Of a DNA stretch of 64,000 bases, positions 49,509-61,484 are shown one piece after another. Each line of letters begins with the position of its first letter. The first letter of the stretch is position 1. The position numbers and the translations under genes are program-made. The stretch comes from Toxonevra muliebris. Taxonomy: Eukaryota > Arthropoda > Insecta > Diptera > Pallopteridae. The notes below the pieces were generated by a model. The model saw only the letters and a program-made list of their open reading frames with translations. It was not told where the DNA came from and made no database searches. The stretch spans positions 3,252,204 to 3,316,203 of the forward strand of contig OY829328.1 of the NCBI GenBank assembly GCA_963691655.1. The letters are read 5' to 3'.

Positions 49509-51731
49509 TTAAAAACTTTATGCTGCACAATAAACAAAATAAACAATTAAAAAAATAAAGACTTGTAAGTAATTTCACTACAAAAGGCACATGTTATTAA
49601 AGTAAAAACAGAGTTTCGAGAACGACTCTTTTTTGAAACTACTGTATGACAGTAGGAGCAAAGGCTATGGTTAAGTTATTAGGCAAATGGACTTGCTTCT
49701 TTTTTTTTTTTGTTTGGCCAGCGTTTGCTTTCAAATACTCCACTGTACTGCGGCTGAGATGTAGCATATGCCTGGCACTAAACGAAGGCACAGAAGGCTC
49801 TAACCACGCACACACATACATACATATGTATATTATTTGTGCATATACAAACATATGAATGTATATCTACATTGACAGCCGGTTCTATTAAGTTGTCGTT
49901 GTTGTTGTTATAGTTGTTGTTGTTGTTGATGGTTTTGTTATTGTTAGCATTTGATGTATCGCATACGCGTGGCAGCAACAGCAGCAGCAACAGTAGCAAG
50001 CAACAGTATGTGTACATAAATACATATATATATATATATATATCCATAAAATGTATCTTATGAATATGTCTTCTTCTATTTTTTAAGTTTTGGAATTTGT
50101 TGTTGTTGTTGTCGCTTCACAAAGTACCTACTGGTACAGAAAGTGTAATATGTGACGAGTGAAGAACAAGAACCTAAATGTTTACACTGCGGGAATGAAT
50201 GAGATCACGTTCGATATGTCAATATCCTGTTCTATGATGTGGTGAAGCCTGACATTGCTTCATTTATTTCATCATTATTATGTTTTCTTTTTGCTGTTTC
50301 TTACTTTTATTTTAACATATTTTAAATTAATTTTATGAAATTTCTTCTTTAAATCTATACTTACACGCATATCACACGAATTAATTTTCACACCATTGCA
50401 AAAGAAATCTCTGTATGTATGTGTATGTACTATTGCTTATCTAAGTATGTATACATGGGTGCATGCATGTTGAGCATCAACTGATTGTTAAATAATTACT
50501 TCTATTGTTAGCTTTTATTTAAATGCATGCTAATCGAAAACCATGCAACTACAAAAAGTTTTATTGTCACACAAAAGAAAAAGAAACTGTTCTTTGAAAC
50601 TTGTAAAATGCACAGTCACTAACACTCACCAATAAATCTGTAATATTTAAACTGAAGCGAAACAGACTTAAGCCGATGAATGGGGAACTTCTAGTGCAGA
50701 TGAGTTGTTTAACTATGCCATTAAGAAAGAAAAAATTGTTCAACTTAGCGGAATGATATTTTGCGTTCCAGGTTAATCGACATTAATATTTTAAATAGAT
50801 TTGACTAGAATTCTTAATTTGAATCAGTTTAGCCCTCTCAGGATTTTCGTACACATATGTGTTCGTGAATTTGAAAATTTTTCTTGACTTTTATTTAAAT
50901 GTTAACTGAACCTATTCATGCTTTGTGTACACTAAGCTCATTTATTGAATTCCAAAAAAGAACTAACTATTACAATTCGTTTTTGCTTAAAGGTAAACTT
51001 AAAGCATTTATGTTGTTGCACTATCAATTTATTGGAAATTAGTTAATTACGAATTAACAATATTGACCGAGCGGACACGTGACAGACTCCATTACCATTC
51101 CTAATAACAAATTTCTCAAATAGTTTCGATATGGGTAGGAAAATGTTGATGTGGCTGGGTGGCTCTACCAAGGCTCAAATGGTCCCCCCACGGGTTAGTA
51201 AACTTTGGAGTTTAAGTTATACATACTATATGGAACAGACTGCCCAAAAAGTTCCGTTCTCATCATGGCCAAATAACTACAATCTGGCACGGAGACTCTT
51301 GGCGTATTTTTCCGCGCGCTGATTATGCTGTGTTCCAATATACAATTCTTAATATTTCTTTAAAAATATATTAAAAGAACCGAACTCCGAATTTAGTTAG
51401 TTACCAACTTTTCTGGTAACCTTCATTGAAAACTCACTTTTGCTGTTTGTAAATGCCAACTCAACTTTTGTGCTGGCCAACACAATATCATTTCATGATA
51501 TCACATATAATCAGATTTCTATTATGCAATATGTCATTAATTTTTCTTTTATCATTTATCATTACACAATGCAATTGTAAACTAAACAATTTCCAATGAT
51601 TCCCTTTTCTCTATACCTTTAGTTCTGCTACTTTCTGCTTTGATGTAGTTCTCTGTCGATTTGTAATCCTATCAACATAAAAATGTAAAAGAAACGCACA
51701 CACACCACTACAAGTGTCATATGTGTGAATG
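49509..51731. other. Non-coding DNA rich in simple repeats
   Basis: (GTT)n and (CAG)n runs at 49895-49945 and 49975-50005, (TA)n at 50026-50042, GTTGTT at 50098-50112. No gene recognised. The 63-codon frame at 51131-51322 is unsupported. Confidence 0.5.
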
Positions 51732-51739
51732 TGCTCAAA

Positions 51740-52038
51740 CAGTGTGGCCAACTCAACGCTTTTCCCGCTGATTTTAGTGCTTTTTGAAAATTAAAACGCG
51801 GAAAAAAAGAGACTTAACGCTCAGCGCGTTTTTTTCAGTTTAATATATCTTCGAAAAACCGAAGAAATTTTCATTGACTAGAAGTATCAGATGTATGCCT
51901 GTATTAGTGAAAAAGTTTAAATGTATTCACGCATTCTTATAAGGAAATAAGGAAAAAAAATTTAACGCTTTTTTTAAGAAAATACGCGTTTTATTCTTCA
52001 TTTTAGCGGATTTTGAAAAACAAAAGTTGGCCACACTG
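51740..52038. mobile_element. hAT MITE, 299 bp, with perfect 8-bp target duplication
   Basis: Termini CAGTGTGGCCAACT are perfect 14-bp inverted repeats. TGCTCAAA is present on both sides (51732-51739 and 52039-52046), the 8-bp duplication expected of hAT. Subterminal GATTTTAGTGCTTTTTGAAAA and its diverged inverse further pair the ends. No transposase frame, so it was mobilised in trans. The exact duplication suggests a relatively recent insertion. Confidence 0.92.
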
Positions 52039-52760
52039 TGCTCAAATAAGAAAAGTCAAGAGAGAAAATATTGTCACACTCAATTAAAGATAGATCCGCT
52101 TATTTGGTGTTGTGTTCTGAGCATGTAAGTGTCTCTGCATGGGTACGTTTGTTGTCTCGTTGTTGTTTTTGTAGTAAAAGGATTCCTAATATGACATAAG
52201 TGGACACGTTGAAAGTAAAATATTGTTGATAATAATGCTTTTGTTGCTGCTCTGGTTAGGTTTGTTGTTGGCATTTTTGTACTCACTTACGCACTCGCAA
52301 CTTACAATGGGTTATCTTAATCGATTTTAAGTGGGCACTCTTATGAGAGCATAGGAGATCGGAAGTCCAAATCTTAGTCACCCTAATACAATTTGGTTGC
52401 CATTTCCTAAAGCAATGAAATCAGTAACAATGGATAAAATAATGCAAAAATTATCAGAAAGTAGCATTTTTTTTAAGTCGCTATATTTTTTACGTTACCG
52501 AGAATTACAAGGTTTTTGTTTTTCAAATATTTTTACTGAACATGATGAATGAAACTAATACAACTGTTCTTTGTACTTATTTTGTTGAAATTCTCATTGC
52601 AACTAGATATTTAATAGTTAGTTATTGATTTGTCTAGTTGCGGCTTAGTCACTTTGCCATTTCGAAAAAAAAATGACTTTTCATTAAACCCGGTAAACAA
52701 ACCTTGAACCTTGTATATAATAAAAAAAATTATTCAAATTTAAATGTGCATATGTGTATT

Positions 52761-52882
52761 ATGCTTGGTTTCCACTATGTTATATTTGCCGTCAAAGAGG
52801 GAAAAAGAGAGAATTCCCCATATGAAATATGCCAACTTGGTGGCAATTTGATTGAATTTGACATAGTGAAAACCAGGCATTA
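52761..52882. mobile_element. Short MITE, about 120 bp
   Basis: The ends are inverted copies: ATGCTTGGTTTCCACTATGT on the left and, inward from the right, ATGCCTGGTTTTCACTATGT. ATTA lies at both edges (52758-52761 and 52879-52882), a possible 3-4 bp duplication as in PIF/Harbinger-type insertions. No ORF. Confidence 0.65.
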
Positions 52883-52919
52883 GAGTACTTCGAATTTTTC
52901 GTGTAGCGCGATTTTTTCG

Positions 52920-53612
52920 CAGTTTCTGTCTAAAACATCAGTTATTGTTGAAAAAAGAAATTTCACCAAGCACGGGCTCAGAGACGCAACGTTTAGAGGT
53001 CGCTCATGGGATTTTTATGTTTCCCATATAAATAACACAGATTCCGTCCAATAAAAGTATCTTTTTTTTCTCTACCCAAATATCTCGTGACTGACATATT
53101 TGTCCCTTCTTTAGTAACGATAAAATTAAATTAAGAAAATTTGTATGCTTATTTTTCCTTCGGTAATGAGATTTATTGAGTCATGAAATATGTAAGTAAA
53201 AACAGAGCGTAATAAAGACAACAATAATGATTAATATCAGCGTTTTTTCAAAAATATATGACTCTAGGAACTACTTATAGACCGATGTCCACTGTCGGTA
53301 ATGTAGAACAAACATGGCGTACTATTTAAAATTCAAAAAAAAGGTTAAGACTCAATAAATATCATTATCAAAATAAAAAAAATGTGTTGAAAAATTTGGT
53401 AAATTTCACTTCATCATTACTCTCCATAATGGGTACTCTCCAATTTAGGTAGAGAAAAAAAATTATATTTTATTGAACAAAATGTATGTGTTATTTATAT
53501 GGGAAACACATAAACCCGATGAGCTACCTTTAAACAATGCGTCTCTCAGCCCGTGCTTAGTGAATTTTAGTTTTACAACATAAACTGATGTTTTAGGCAA
53601 AAGCCGAAACAG
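52920..53612. mobile_element. Long foldback element, about 690 bp
   Basis: The left arm (52920-53085) and right arm (about 53432-53612) are inverted copies. Shared inward blocks are TAAAACATCAGTT, AAGCACGGGCT.AGAGACGCA, GTTTCCCATATAAATAACAC and TTTTTTTTCTCTACC. The loop of about 350 bp has no recognisable protein. The outer ends and any target duplication are not sharply defined. Confidence 0.75.
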
Positions 53613-53646
53613 TTTTTTGCTTTTTGAACAATTTTAAAAATGCGTG

Positions 53647-53744
53647 TTAGAGCTTTAGCAATATGTAGATTGGCCATCAGAAAACTCGTTTGAAGTTAGA
53701 GCTTGTAGCAATATGTAGATTGGCCATCAGAAAACTCGTTTGAA
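53647..53744. repeat. Two-copy 49-bp direct tandem duplication
   Basis: A 49-bp unit starting TTAGAGCTT is repeated head to tail (53647-53695, 53696-53744). About 41 bp, including TAGCAATATGTAGATTGG, are identical, so the duplication is recent. Confidence 0.85.
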
Positions 53745-55835
53745 GTAGGAAAATCACAGTTGCAGAGCAGGAATTGTGTTGAAAGCAGGAATTTGTATAC
53801 CATGAAGAAATAAAAAGCGAAACATGGTTATAAATAAATTGTTTTTATTCTTTGCAAAAAATTATCGAAAAGTTATTGTTGTTTTCCCATACGAGTTCTT
53901 AACACATACACACTCAAATTTTATAGAATTTGAGGCGTTGAGCAGGAGAGTAGAAAATAGTCTAAAAAATCAGGAAATTCGTGCTCATTCCTGTACGGTT
54001 ATCCAGCCTATGTATATGGCATATCTATGAGACCAATTAATTACGTGTACTTATCAACTTTAATGTTGCATAATTGATAGAAGTATACTATAGCATACTT
54101 TTAAAACAGAAAAATCAGTACTAAAACCTTTGAAATCAGTACCTATCTTAAACTTAAGAAAAATCAATAGTTTTGATAATAATCAGGTGCATACAATGTA
54201 TCTACTTATATTCAATGAAAAGTATCAGTATAAATATATCACAAGCCCCTGCAATGGGTGCGACGGAAACTAGCAGCATTTGACTAAATAGCAACAGACT
54301 GCCACTTCATATTTTTATAAGCATTAAATCATGCTTCCAATGATTTAAATTTTCTTTCAACTACTGCTACACACAATCACTTCGCTACATTAATATTTTG
54401 AAATTTGTATCTAGAAATGGGAAGGTTGGCTACAAATCTCTGAATTTGGGACGAACTCGTGAACAAACTTGAAAAAATCTTGTAAATTGGAAAATATTTG
54501 AGTTACTTACGAGTGTGTAGGAGAAATTAAACAAACTTCTTAAGAAAAAAAGTTGAAATATGTCAAATGCGACAGATACAAATACGGGTAGATACTTGTT
54601 GTACATGCGAAATACTTTCAGCTTGATAAACATGGAGAGACAAAAAAAGTGAAGTGGAATAAAAATGATGGGAAAAGGGTAAAAAGATACGAAAATAGGA
54701 CTGTTGAAGTGACGTGAAGTTTTGTTTAGTTCAGTTAAGTTAAGTTGGGTTCAGGTTGAGGAAAAGATTTCACAAAAGAATTTGTAGTATTTTTGTATCT
54801 TTATGCAAAAGTAAAATACTTACAAAAACTTTTTCAGATCGAAAAATGCTAATTTACCGTTTTTAACATTGAACTTTGACGCCGCCACTCTCATCTTTAT
54901 ACTCCACCTCGCCATAATCGGCTCACTTCAGTGTATCGCTGTTGGCTGGCAGCGCTACGCAGATTTACATTTAGAGTTCATCTGTATCTGTGAATAAATG
55001 TAAATTTTGTTGAGATTTATTTGAAATGAAATATTTCAAGTGGTATTCAAATGCACCAAGGGGATAGACAAAGTTCCAAGATATTTTCAACAACAAGTAT
55101 AAGTACAACAGAATTGGAAGGATAAAAAGCAACGACAGCAAATTGTACAGAAAAGTAAGAACTGAGAAGAGAAATGTGAAAATATGTTTGCCTTTACTTT
55201 TGCTGATTTACATATGTATGTCGAAGTTCTACAGTTTTGCAAATTACCCAAACACTCTGTATAGAAACACAAGGAATTTTTGAAACATTAGAAAATTATA
55301 TTAGTTTTTCTGCAGCGGTAGTACAATTGAAAAAAGTTGCTATGAGTTTCCCTAACTAACATGAGCTTTAGCAAAATTACATTAGCTAATAGCTTGGTTT
55401 TTTGTCTAAATTAACAGTTAGAAATTTTTTTTCGTTTGCATATTTTCTTCTTCCTTTTACCTTTATATTTTTATTATATTTTAGAAAAAGAGTCTAAAAA
55501 AGTCAAAATTTATTGATTTTACATCAGGATATCTTGTAAACTGCAAACAGGTCCTGTTTTAAAAATCAGCTAAAACATTTTAGGCAGCAAAAGAAAGTTG
55601 TTTTTTGTCGCCCTGCGCAATAAATGTGGTACACCGATAATGGTCTGAAAATTTAGCCAAATCATGCTAAAGTGCAGTACTTCAAAAGGGTTCATGCGAA
55701 ACCTGATTCGGCTTTTGAGCATTTTTGACATGGCTATGCCCTTTCAATAGAAATTTCCAATTTTCAGTGCATAGAAGCTTTTCTTTCCAGACTGGACAAT
55801 TGCCGATTTCACAATTTTTGTGTGAGTAGTTATAT
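53745..55835. other. Non-coding DNA with one GC-richer island
   Basis: Mostly AT-rich. At 54870-54980 a GC-richer island contains TTTATAC (54896-54902) about 30 bp before TCAGTG (54928-54933), a weak TATA plus initiator arrangement. No exon could be supported downstream. The frames at 53824-54030 and 54430-54633 are unrecognised. Confidence 0.35.
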
Positions 55836-55848
55836 TTGTGTCATCCTA

Positions 55849-56154
55849 GGTTAGGTTAGGTTGGAGTGGCTGTCGAGAGACACACTTAGGCCTGAACGAC
55901 CCATTGTGATACCACATAGTTGGACCTACAGTTTAACGCCGATTCCGAACGGCGGTGTGGCAATTTTTTATCGGCTTGGTGGTTTTGCCATTACCAACCA
56001 ATGTGTGTACACTATCTTATAATTCTCATACACTTCATATTGATAGTGAATATAAGAAAGTAATGAAAATTAACCACCAGACGAAGACGGGGATCGAACC
56101 CGAACCTCCCAGATGAAAGTCTAGTGCACTATCCACTATGCTATCGAGGTCGTC
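55849..56154 (-). mobile_element. tRNA-derived SINE, complete, with 13-bp target duplication
   Basis: On the minus strand the element starts GACGACCTCGATAGCATAGT. It has an A box TAGCATAGTGG (56133-56143) and a perfect B box GGTTCGATCC (56091-56100), so it carries an internal pol III promoter. The 5' GACGA pairs with a TCGTC after the T arm, as in a tRNA acceptor stem. The body ends at 55849 in a CCTAA-type tail (AACCTAACCTAACC). TTGTGTCATCCTA occurs on both sides (55836-55848 and 56155-56167), a 13-bp duplication typical of LINE-mobilised insertion. Confidence 0.88.
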
Positions 56155-56167
56155 TTGTGTCATCCTA

Positions 56168-58209
56168 ATATCGTGCGCAATTTTAAATAACTATTTATAT
56201 TACACAGTGCGACAGCTAGCTGGAATTTTCTGAGTTAGCCATGTTAGGCGACTTTTTTGCTATTGAAGTTCGCTTTTTTTTATTTTTTTTGAAACAAATT
56301 CAAAAAAGTCTCAGTTTGTTTTATAAGAATATACAATCCGTAAACTGCACGTTTTCTCGTATTTTTACGGAAAACTTCCCGTTTTTTAACAAGAATTTGA
56401 ATTTGCTCCCGTTTCCATGTGCTCGCTTCTTTAAACCCTAGTCTAGGGCGTAAAATGTTTGTTACAAAATCACTAAATTCGAAAAAGATATCCGTTCTGA
56501 TTTAAAAAAATCTAAATATGTTTATCTTAAAAATGTTTTTGGTTATTTTTAGTCTAGCCTTTCTCAAAAACCTAGCATTTTGGTGACTTATGAAAATATT
56601 CCAATATTTGATTAAGAGTATAATCTGTTTGTTTACTCAATTGAACTTAAAGATTTGAGCTTTATTTTGACAGCATGTCAGACAGATTAATACAAATAAG
56701 TTTGCAATTTTGTCCGTAAATCTAGTGTTCAGAATATAAGTAATTTGAGAATGCTGATATAAAATTTTGGAGTTAAACCGATTAAAATTTTTTGAGTTAC
56801 ACGACCGTAACTTTATATATGATTCCAAAATTAATAGGAAAGCTTATATTTGAAACTTTAAACGCATTTTTCTCCCCGCGTTGTTTTCAAAATCGATCAA
56901 GCTGAAACTTGGCACACACATGTATAAATATGAATAAATTGACGGATGAAATAAATTCCCGATCCATTATAAGTATACAATTTATTCCAAGTTTTTTTAT
57001 ACCTGTAAAAGGACCTTTGGGGAAAGATGGGAATTGTCATCGTACGTTATTCATGGAATGTACAGCACAATCATTCGACCCATCAATTTAGTTTTCTTTT
57101 CGAATACTCTAATTTAAATTTTTCGATTTAGGTAATATGTAACGAATTTTGCGAATTAAATAATAATTAACTAATTTAAGAAATACTAGAAATTAATTTT
57201 AAGCTTTTAGACCATCTTATTACCTTTCCCATGGCCAAAAATTATGTATATCGGTTGAATATTGACTGATTTATGGATAGTTTCGTAAACGGAGAAGTCG
57301 ATTTCGGAGATTTTGTTTGCCACACACACTCTTTTGTTGCTTTTAATCTTATTTTTTTCGGACCTCCGCAAATGGGACTTGAACAATTTAAAATCTCTCT
57401 GGGACTGCAAAAATCAGCATCTCTAAAAATCTCAAAAAAATACCGCATTATTTTGTAAGACTTAGTTTTTTTTTGTTCTATTTTAAAAAATGATTTCAAA
57501 AAATTTCAAAGGAAAAACGATGCCTCAATTTTTAGGATCGATAACCCGGCCCACGAAAATGAAAGAAACTCTAATTTTTCCCATACAATTGTGTGCTCCT
57601 CTAAGGTGCATATATATTTCTATGTGAAAATGAAAAACAGTAAAATAATAAATGATATATAAACAGGCTTAATGAACGTATGTAGTCAAAACAACAACAA
57701 TGTTTATAGAGACAGGCAAATCAGACGGCCGTTTCGGAATCCGCCACAATTCCTCATCAGTAATCTTAGTGATAGTTCTTAGTCTTTCAATATTCCTATA
57801 TAAGCTACAAATATTTGAAATCGTGACCCAGAATTACAGATTTAATTTCAAGTATCTTCACCGAATAGAGATATAGAAGGATCACTGATGAGGAATTGTG
57901 GCGGTGGCTTAAAGTGGTGTTTAAGATGGGAAATATTTTATCATATATTTTTGACTATAAATATTAAACTGGCCCGAGTTTTCAAATAAATTTTAGAATT
58001 ATATATTATTCCATGAATGGTCTTTGATTTGAGCAAAAGGTCAAAGGTCTTTTGAAACAGTGCTATAGTTTCTTTAATACTTCTATTCAAAGCCTTAAAA
58101 CTAAGCTGAAAAGAAAATAATCTTAAGCTGTTATTGATTTTTACCACAGATTTAATACCTAACTATGTATATATAGTTTTAAAATGATTTTTCTTTTTTT
58201 TCATTTCAG
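56168..58209. other. Non-coding DNA with duplicated and inverted repeat blocks
   Basis: 57090-57340 is a diverged direct copy of 58735-58985 (shared blocks TACTAGAAATTAATTTTAA, TTATTACCTTT, GATTTATGGAT.GTTTCGTAAA, GTCGATTTC). At 57742-57762 and 57883-57903, CCGCCACAATTCCTCATCAGT occurs as a perfect 21-bp inverted pair. No gene is supported before 58210. Confidence 0.5.
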
Positions 58210-58352
58210 GCAAATCTGTTAAAGTTTTCAAAACAATCATTGGTAAGCAAATATTGTAACGAACAACATTGCTGTTGAATATTTCTTTCTCTCACTTGCA
58301 GGCTTTTGTAATGGCGTTTACTAATAAAATCTGTTCAACCAAACGCACCTAG
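58210..58352 (+). CDS. Possible small terminal exons of an unidentified spliced gene
   Basis: A long pyrimidine tract ending TTTCATTTCAG precedes a 33-nt segment (58210-58242). A GTAAGC donor, a 59-nt intron and a second strong acceptor TTTCTTTCTCTCACTTGCAG lead into 58302 onward. Read in the frame needing one upstream base, the exons give KSVKVFKTII, then GFCNGVY and TAA at 58322-58324. In the zero frame they give ANLLKFSKQSL, then AFVMAFTNKICSTKRT and TAG at 58350-58352. Neither peptide is recognised, and both could be UTR. The support is the quality and spacing of the splice signals; upstream exons are not seen. Confidence 0.35.
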
Positions 58353-59161
58353 AAACTTGGCCATAACAAGGACAATAACTGGTCAATATTTCATTAAGCT
58401 ATAATGACTAATTTTTCTCATTAAGTATAAAGTATAGAATTGTTAAACAATTTCAAACCAACCAAACTATTTTCATTGTATTGTGAGACGGCATGAGGGA
58501 TTACTCTTGCCTTGTCGCAAGCTTCTAATCAGCAGTAAATGGATCAGTGCCAATAATTTTAATATGCTGTGTCCTTTATCTCTTAAAACTAAGTACCACC
58601 GAAGCTAAACCGTTTTAAACTCAGATTTCGAAATCGGTTTTTCAATATGATAAACTTGGCAGGTTATTCGTGGGATTCAACTTCGGGTTTCAATTATTTG
58701 TTTTAAATTTGTTTAAAACTGTTGAATGGAGGGTCTAGGCCGAGCTTTTCTAAACTTTTGCAAATTAAATGGTAATTATTAATTTAAATAATTAAGTAAT
58801 TTAAAAAATTACTCGAAATTAATTTTAATTTATAGCCCGTCTTTTTACCTTTGTAATGTCCCCCAATTACTGATATTGGTTGTGTATTAACTGAATTATG
58901 GATGATTTCGTAAAACGAAATTGTCGATTTCAGGCATTTCGGTTATTCTCGCGCACACTCGCTCTTTTGCTACGAGTTTTTGTACGAGTTGTAGTTGGAT
59001 CGATTTTAAGGTTCGCGCACGATGAACTTAGTACATACGGTTTTACTCATAGTGTTCCCCTAGTTCGAAATTAAAATTTTTTCAGATCAAAGTTACTTTG
59101 TTAAACATGTCCAAGCTCTCATGTCAAATTTTGAGATCATTCGATAATTTTTGGCTTTAAA

Positions 59162-59830
59162 ATGAGCAGCGAAATAGAAGTGCTGCTTTGACTTGCAAAG
59201 CATTTGCTCGAAAATACTGTTTCGTGTGTTATTGAAGTATACAATGAACGCCTGACCATTCATAGGAAGCAAGAAAGTGGCAAAAAGAAAGGGTTTAATA
59301 AACCTGATTTGGCCAAGAAGGTGGTAGCTCTTTTAAATAAAAATTCCAATACATCAGGCATCAGGAAATTGGCTGAAAAACTAGGATGCTCTGAAACTTC
59401 TGTTAGAAAAGTTAAGAATTCCAGACAAAAATTCGAAGAGAACATTGCCTAGCTGGAGTGATTTTTTACAGCTTCCAGGTGTAGATTTTTATATTGCAGA
59501 TCGTAGAGGAAATGTCCAGGAGCAGTAAAAGATCCAAAAGAAGTCTAAATTCCCCAAGAAGTTTTTGGTGTTGCAGGCAATCTGTAGCTATGGTAGACGA
59601 AGCAGTTCATTTGTAACAAATGGGACAATCAACACCGATATATATATCCGGGAGTGTCTGCAAAAAAGACACTCAGTTTCTGTTTTCTTTTGGTCTGATT
59701 TGGCTGTGTGCCATTACAGTAAAGCAGCAGTTGAACGGTGCGAAAAGAATAATTTAGCACTTGTACCCAGATATGCGAACCCCCCTAACTGCCGAGAGCT
59801 CAGACCAATAGAAAGATATTGAGTTTTTCC
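59162..59830 (+). pseudogene. mariner-like transposase pseudogene (IS630-Tc1-mariner)
   Basis: The N-terminal part (59204-59452) has the helix-turn-helix pattern KKKGFNKPDLAKKVVALLNK, then GIRKLAEKLGCSETSVRKVK. After frame breaks, ADRRGNVQEQ and SKFPKKFLVLQAICSYGRRS lead into TINTDIYIRECLQKR. The catalytic stretch is FFWSDLAVCHYSK and the end is ANPPNCRELRPIERY, followed by TGA at the Trp position of the family pattern (RPIERYW). These are hallmarks of insect mariner-like transposases. At least two frame breaks and the final nonsense codon make it dead. Terminal repeats were not identified. Confidence 0.85.
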
Positions 59831-61284
59831 AAAAAGTAGCTGTCATCAAGTAAAAAAATTTCTGAAAACACTATTAAAAGCTTAATGGGAGGCATTTCGG
59901 AAAAAATCAAAATTTTGATTAAAAGTTAATAACAAAAAATATTTTGTAGATGAATAGAAACATTATTAAAATTTCTGTTAATATAACGTTTTTTTTTTTT
60001 TTAATATGTTAACTAGTTCAGAAGTAATTTGAGTTTATTTGTGGACTAGTTTCATCCTTAAACAAACCTTAGCAAAAATTTGTTACTGAGCATTGGTATC
60101 TGTTAGTGTGTAGACTATGTATTCGTTTATGCACATCTCGAATAATAAAGATGGTAGTATCATGTAAAGCTGCTGACGGATGTTAGGTTAAAGATCTCTC
60201 GGTTTCATTGTTAACTCGAATGAAAGTTGGCTTGACTGAAATACTGATATGTAGCAAAAAGGATTACAATTTTAACAGCAGCACTTTTTGCTCGTACATG
60301 CAACAATAATATGAAATTAATTGACATTATTAATTAGTACATATTCCATATGCTCAAACTTAAGAACTATCAGTTATAAAGCTTCTCCATTGTTCTTTAT
60401 CAAAGTGAAAAGTATGTGGCGCTGAAAGAAACAAAAACGTAATTAAAAATTAAGTAGCTTAGTCTGTGAGTGACTCTGACTCAAATGTAATAAACGTTGC
60501 TCGTATCTAAACATTATTAATAGGAATTTTCATAAAATGGATACCTATATACTCTTACTTATATTTAAATTTTTGATGTTGAATATTAGGTTTTGTTTCT
60601 TTAAAAGAACATAACCTAAATAATAAATTTAAAAAAGAAAGCGCAAAATCTTAAAAAAGAAGAGTCTAGCGCGAGTGAAAAGGCTATTCATACTTAATAG
60701 CTCCCGTGCTATCAATGCAATATTTCGGATGGGCAACATTATGAACATTGTTATTGTTATATTTATGTATGTGTTTTTTATATTTTTGGTTTTTTATTTG
60801 TGCGAGTACGTACTTGTTGGCAACATTAAAATCACAATGGCACACACGAACATTCACACAAGTATGTATATGTACACTTGTATATAAGTATGCATGAGCA
60901 TCTATCTCTCATATTAATGGCCTATTTCCCGGGCAATTTTTCTGTTCCATGAACTGCGTTGTCAACTTAGCCAATGTTGTTTTTGTTTCTATTGTTGCTG
61001 GCTGTTATTGTTACCAACGCCGGTGTCGTCAGTACATTCTTTGCAATGTGCCAGAAATTTACAACATTTTCACATTTTAATAATAATGCTGGTGCGTGTA
61101 AATATGCTACATAGTGTGCTAGCGTTGGTCATACATTGATATGGGTTGCCATCGGTCAGTGAACGAATATTTACGTATAATACAACATACTTACCTACAT
61201 AGGAATTTACACTATGCTCTACGAGAAATATGTCAGAAATGTAGCTAATATCAATTCTTAAAAAATTATATTGTGTATATATAT
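59831..61284. other. Non-coding DNA, no gene recognised
   Basis: AT-rich with ATGT repeats (60760-60895). Segments near 60660-60740 and 60930-61050 are GC-richer, without a supported exon. Confidence 0.45.
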
Positions 61285-61285
61285 T

Positions 61286-61470
61286 AGGGTGGAAGATTTT
61301 TTACTTTTAAAAGTGCAATACAGAAACAAAAATATAGAAAAATTAACTAAAGTCAGGTTTTTCTTCTGTTTGTGGCTGTTTTTCACGTGATGCTAATAAA
61401 GCTGATATTTCACCTTCTCTTAGCGGTCAGGAATGTTTAAATCTTCCATTTTCCCGCAGTTAATTGCAAT
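61286..61470. mobile_element. Possible MITE related to the TTAGGGTGG family (left end only)
   Basis: TTAGGGTGGAAGATTTTTTAC at 61286 has the same start as 41146 and 34431. AAATCTTCC near 61439-61447 is an inner inverted match, but the terminal TTAGGGTGG is not seen on the right. Boundaries are uncertain. Confidence 0.35.
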
Positions 61471-61484
61471 TGCATGATATTTTC

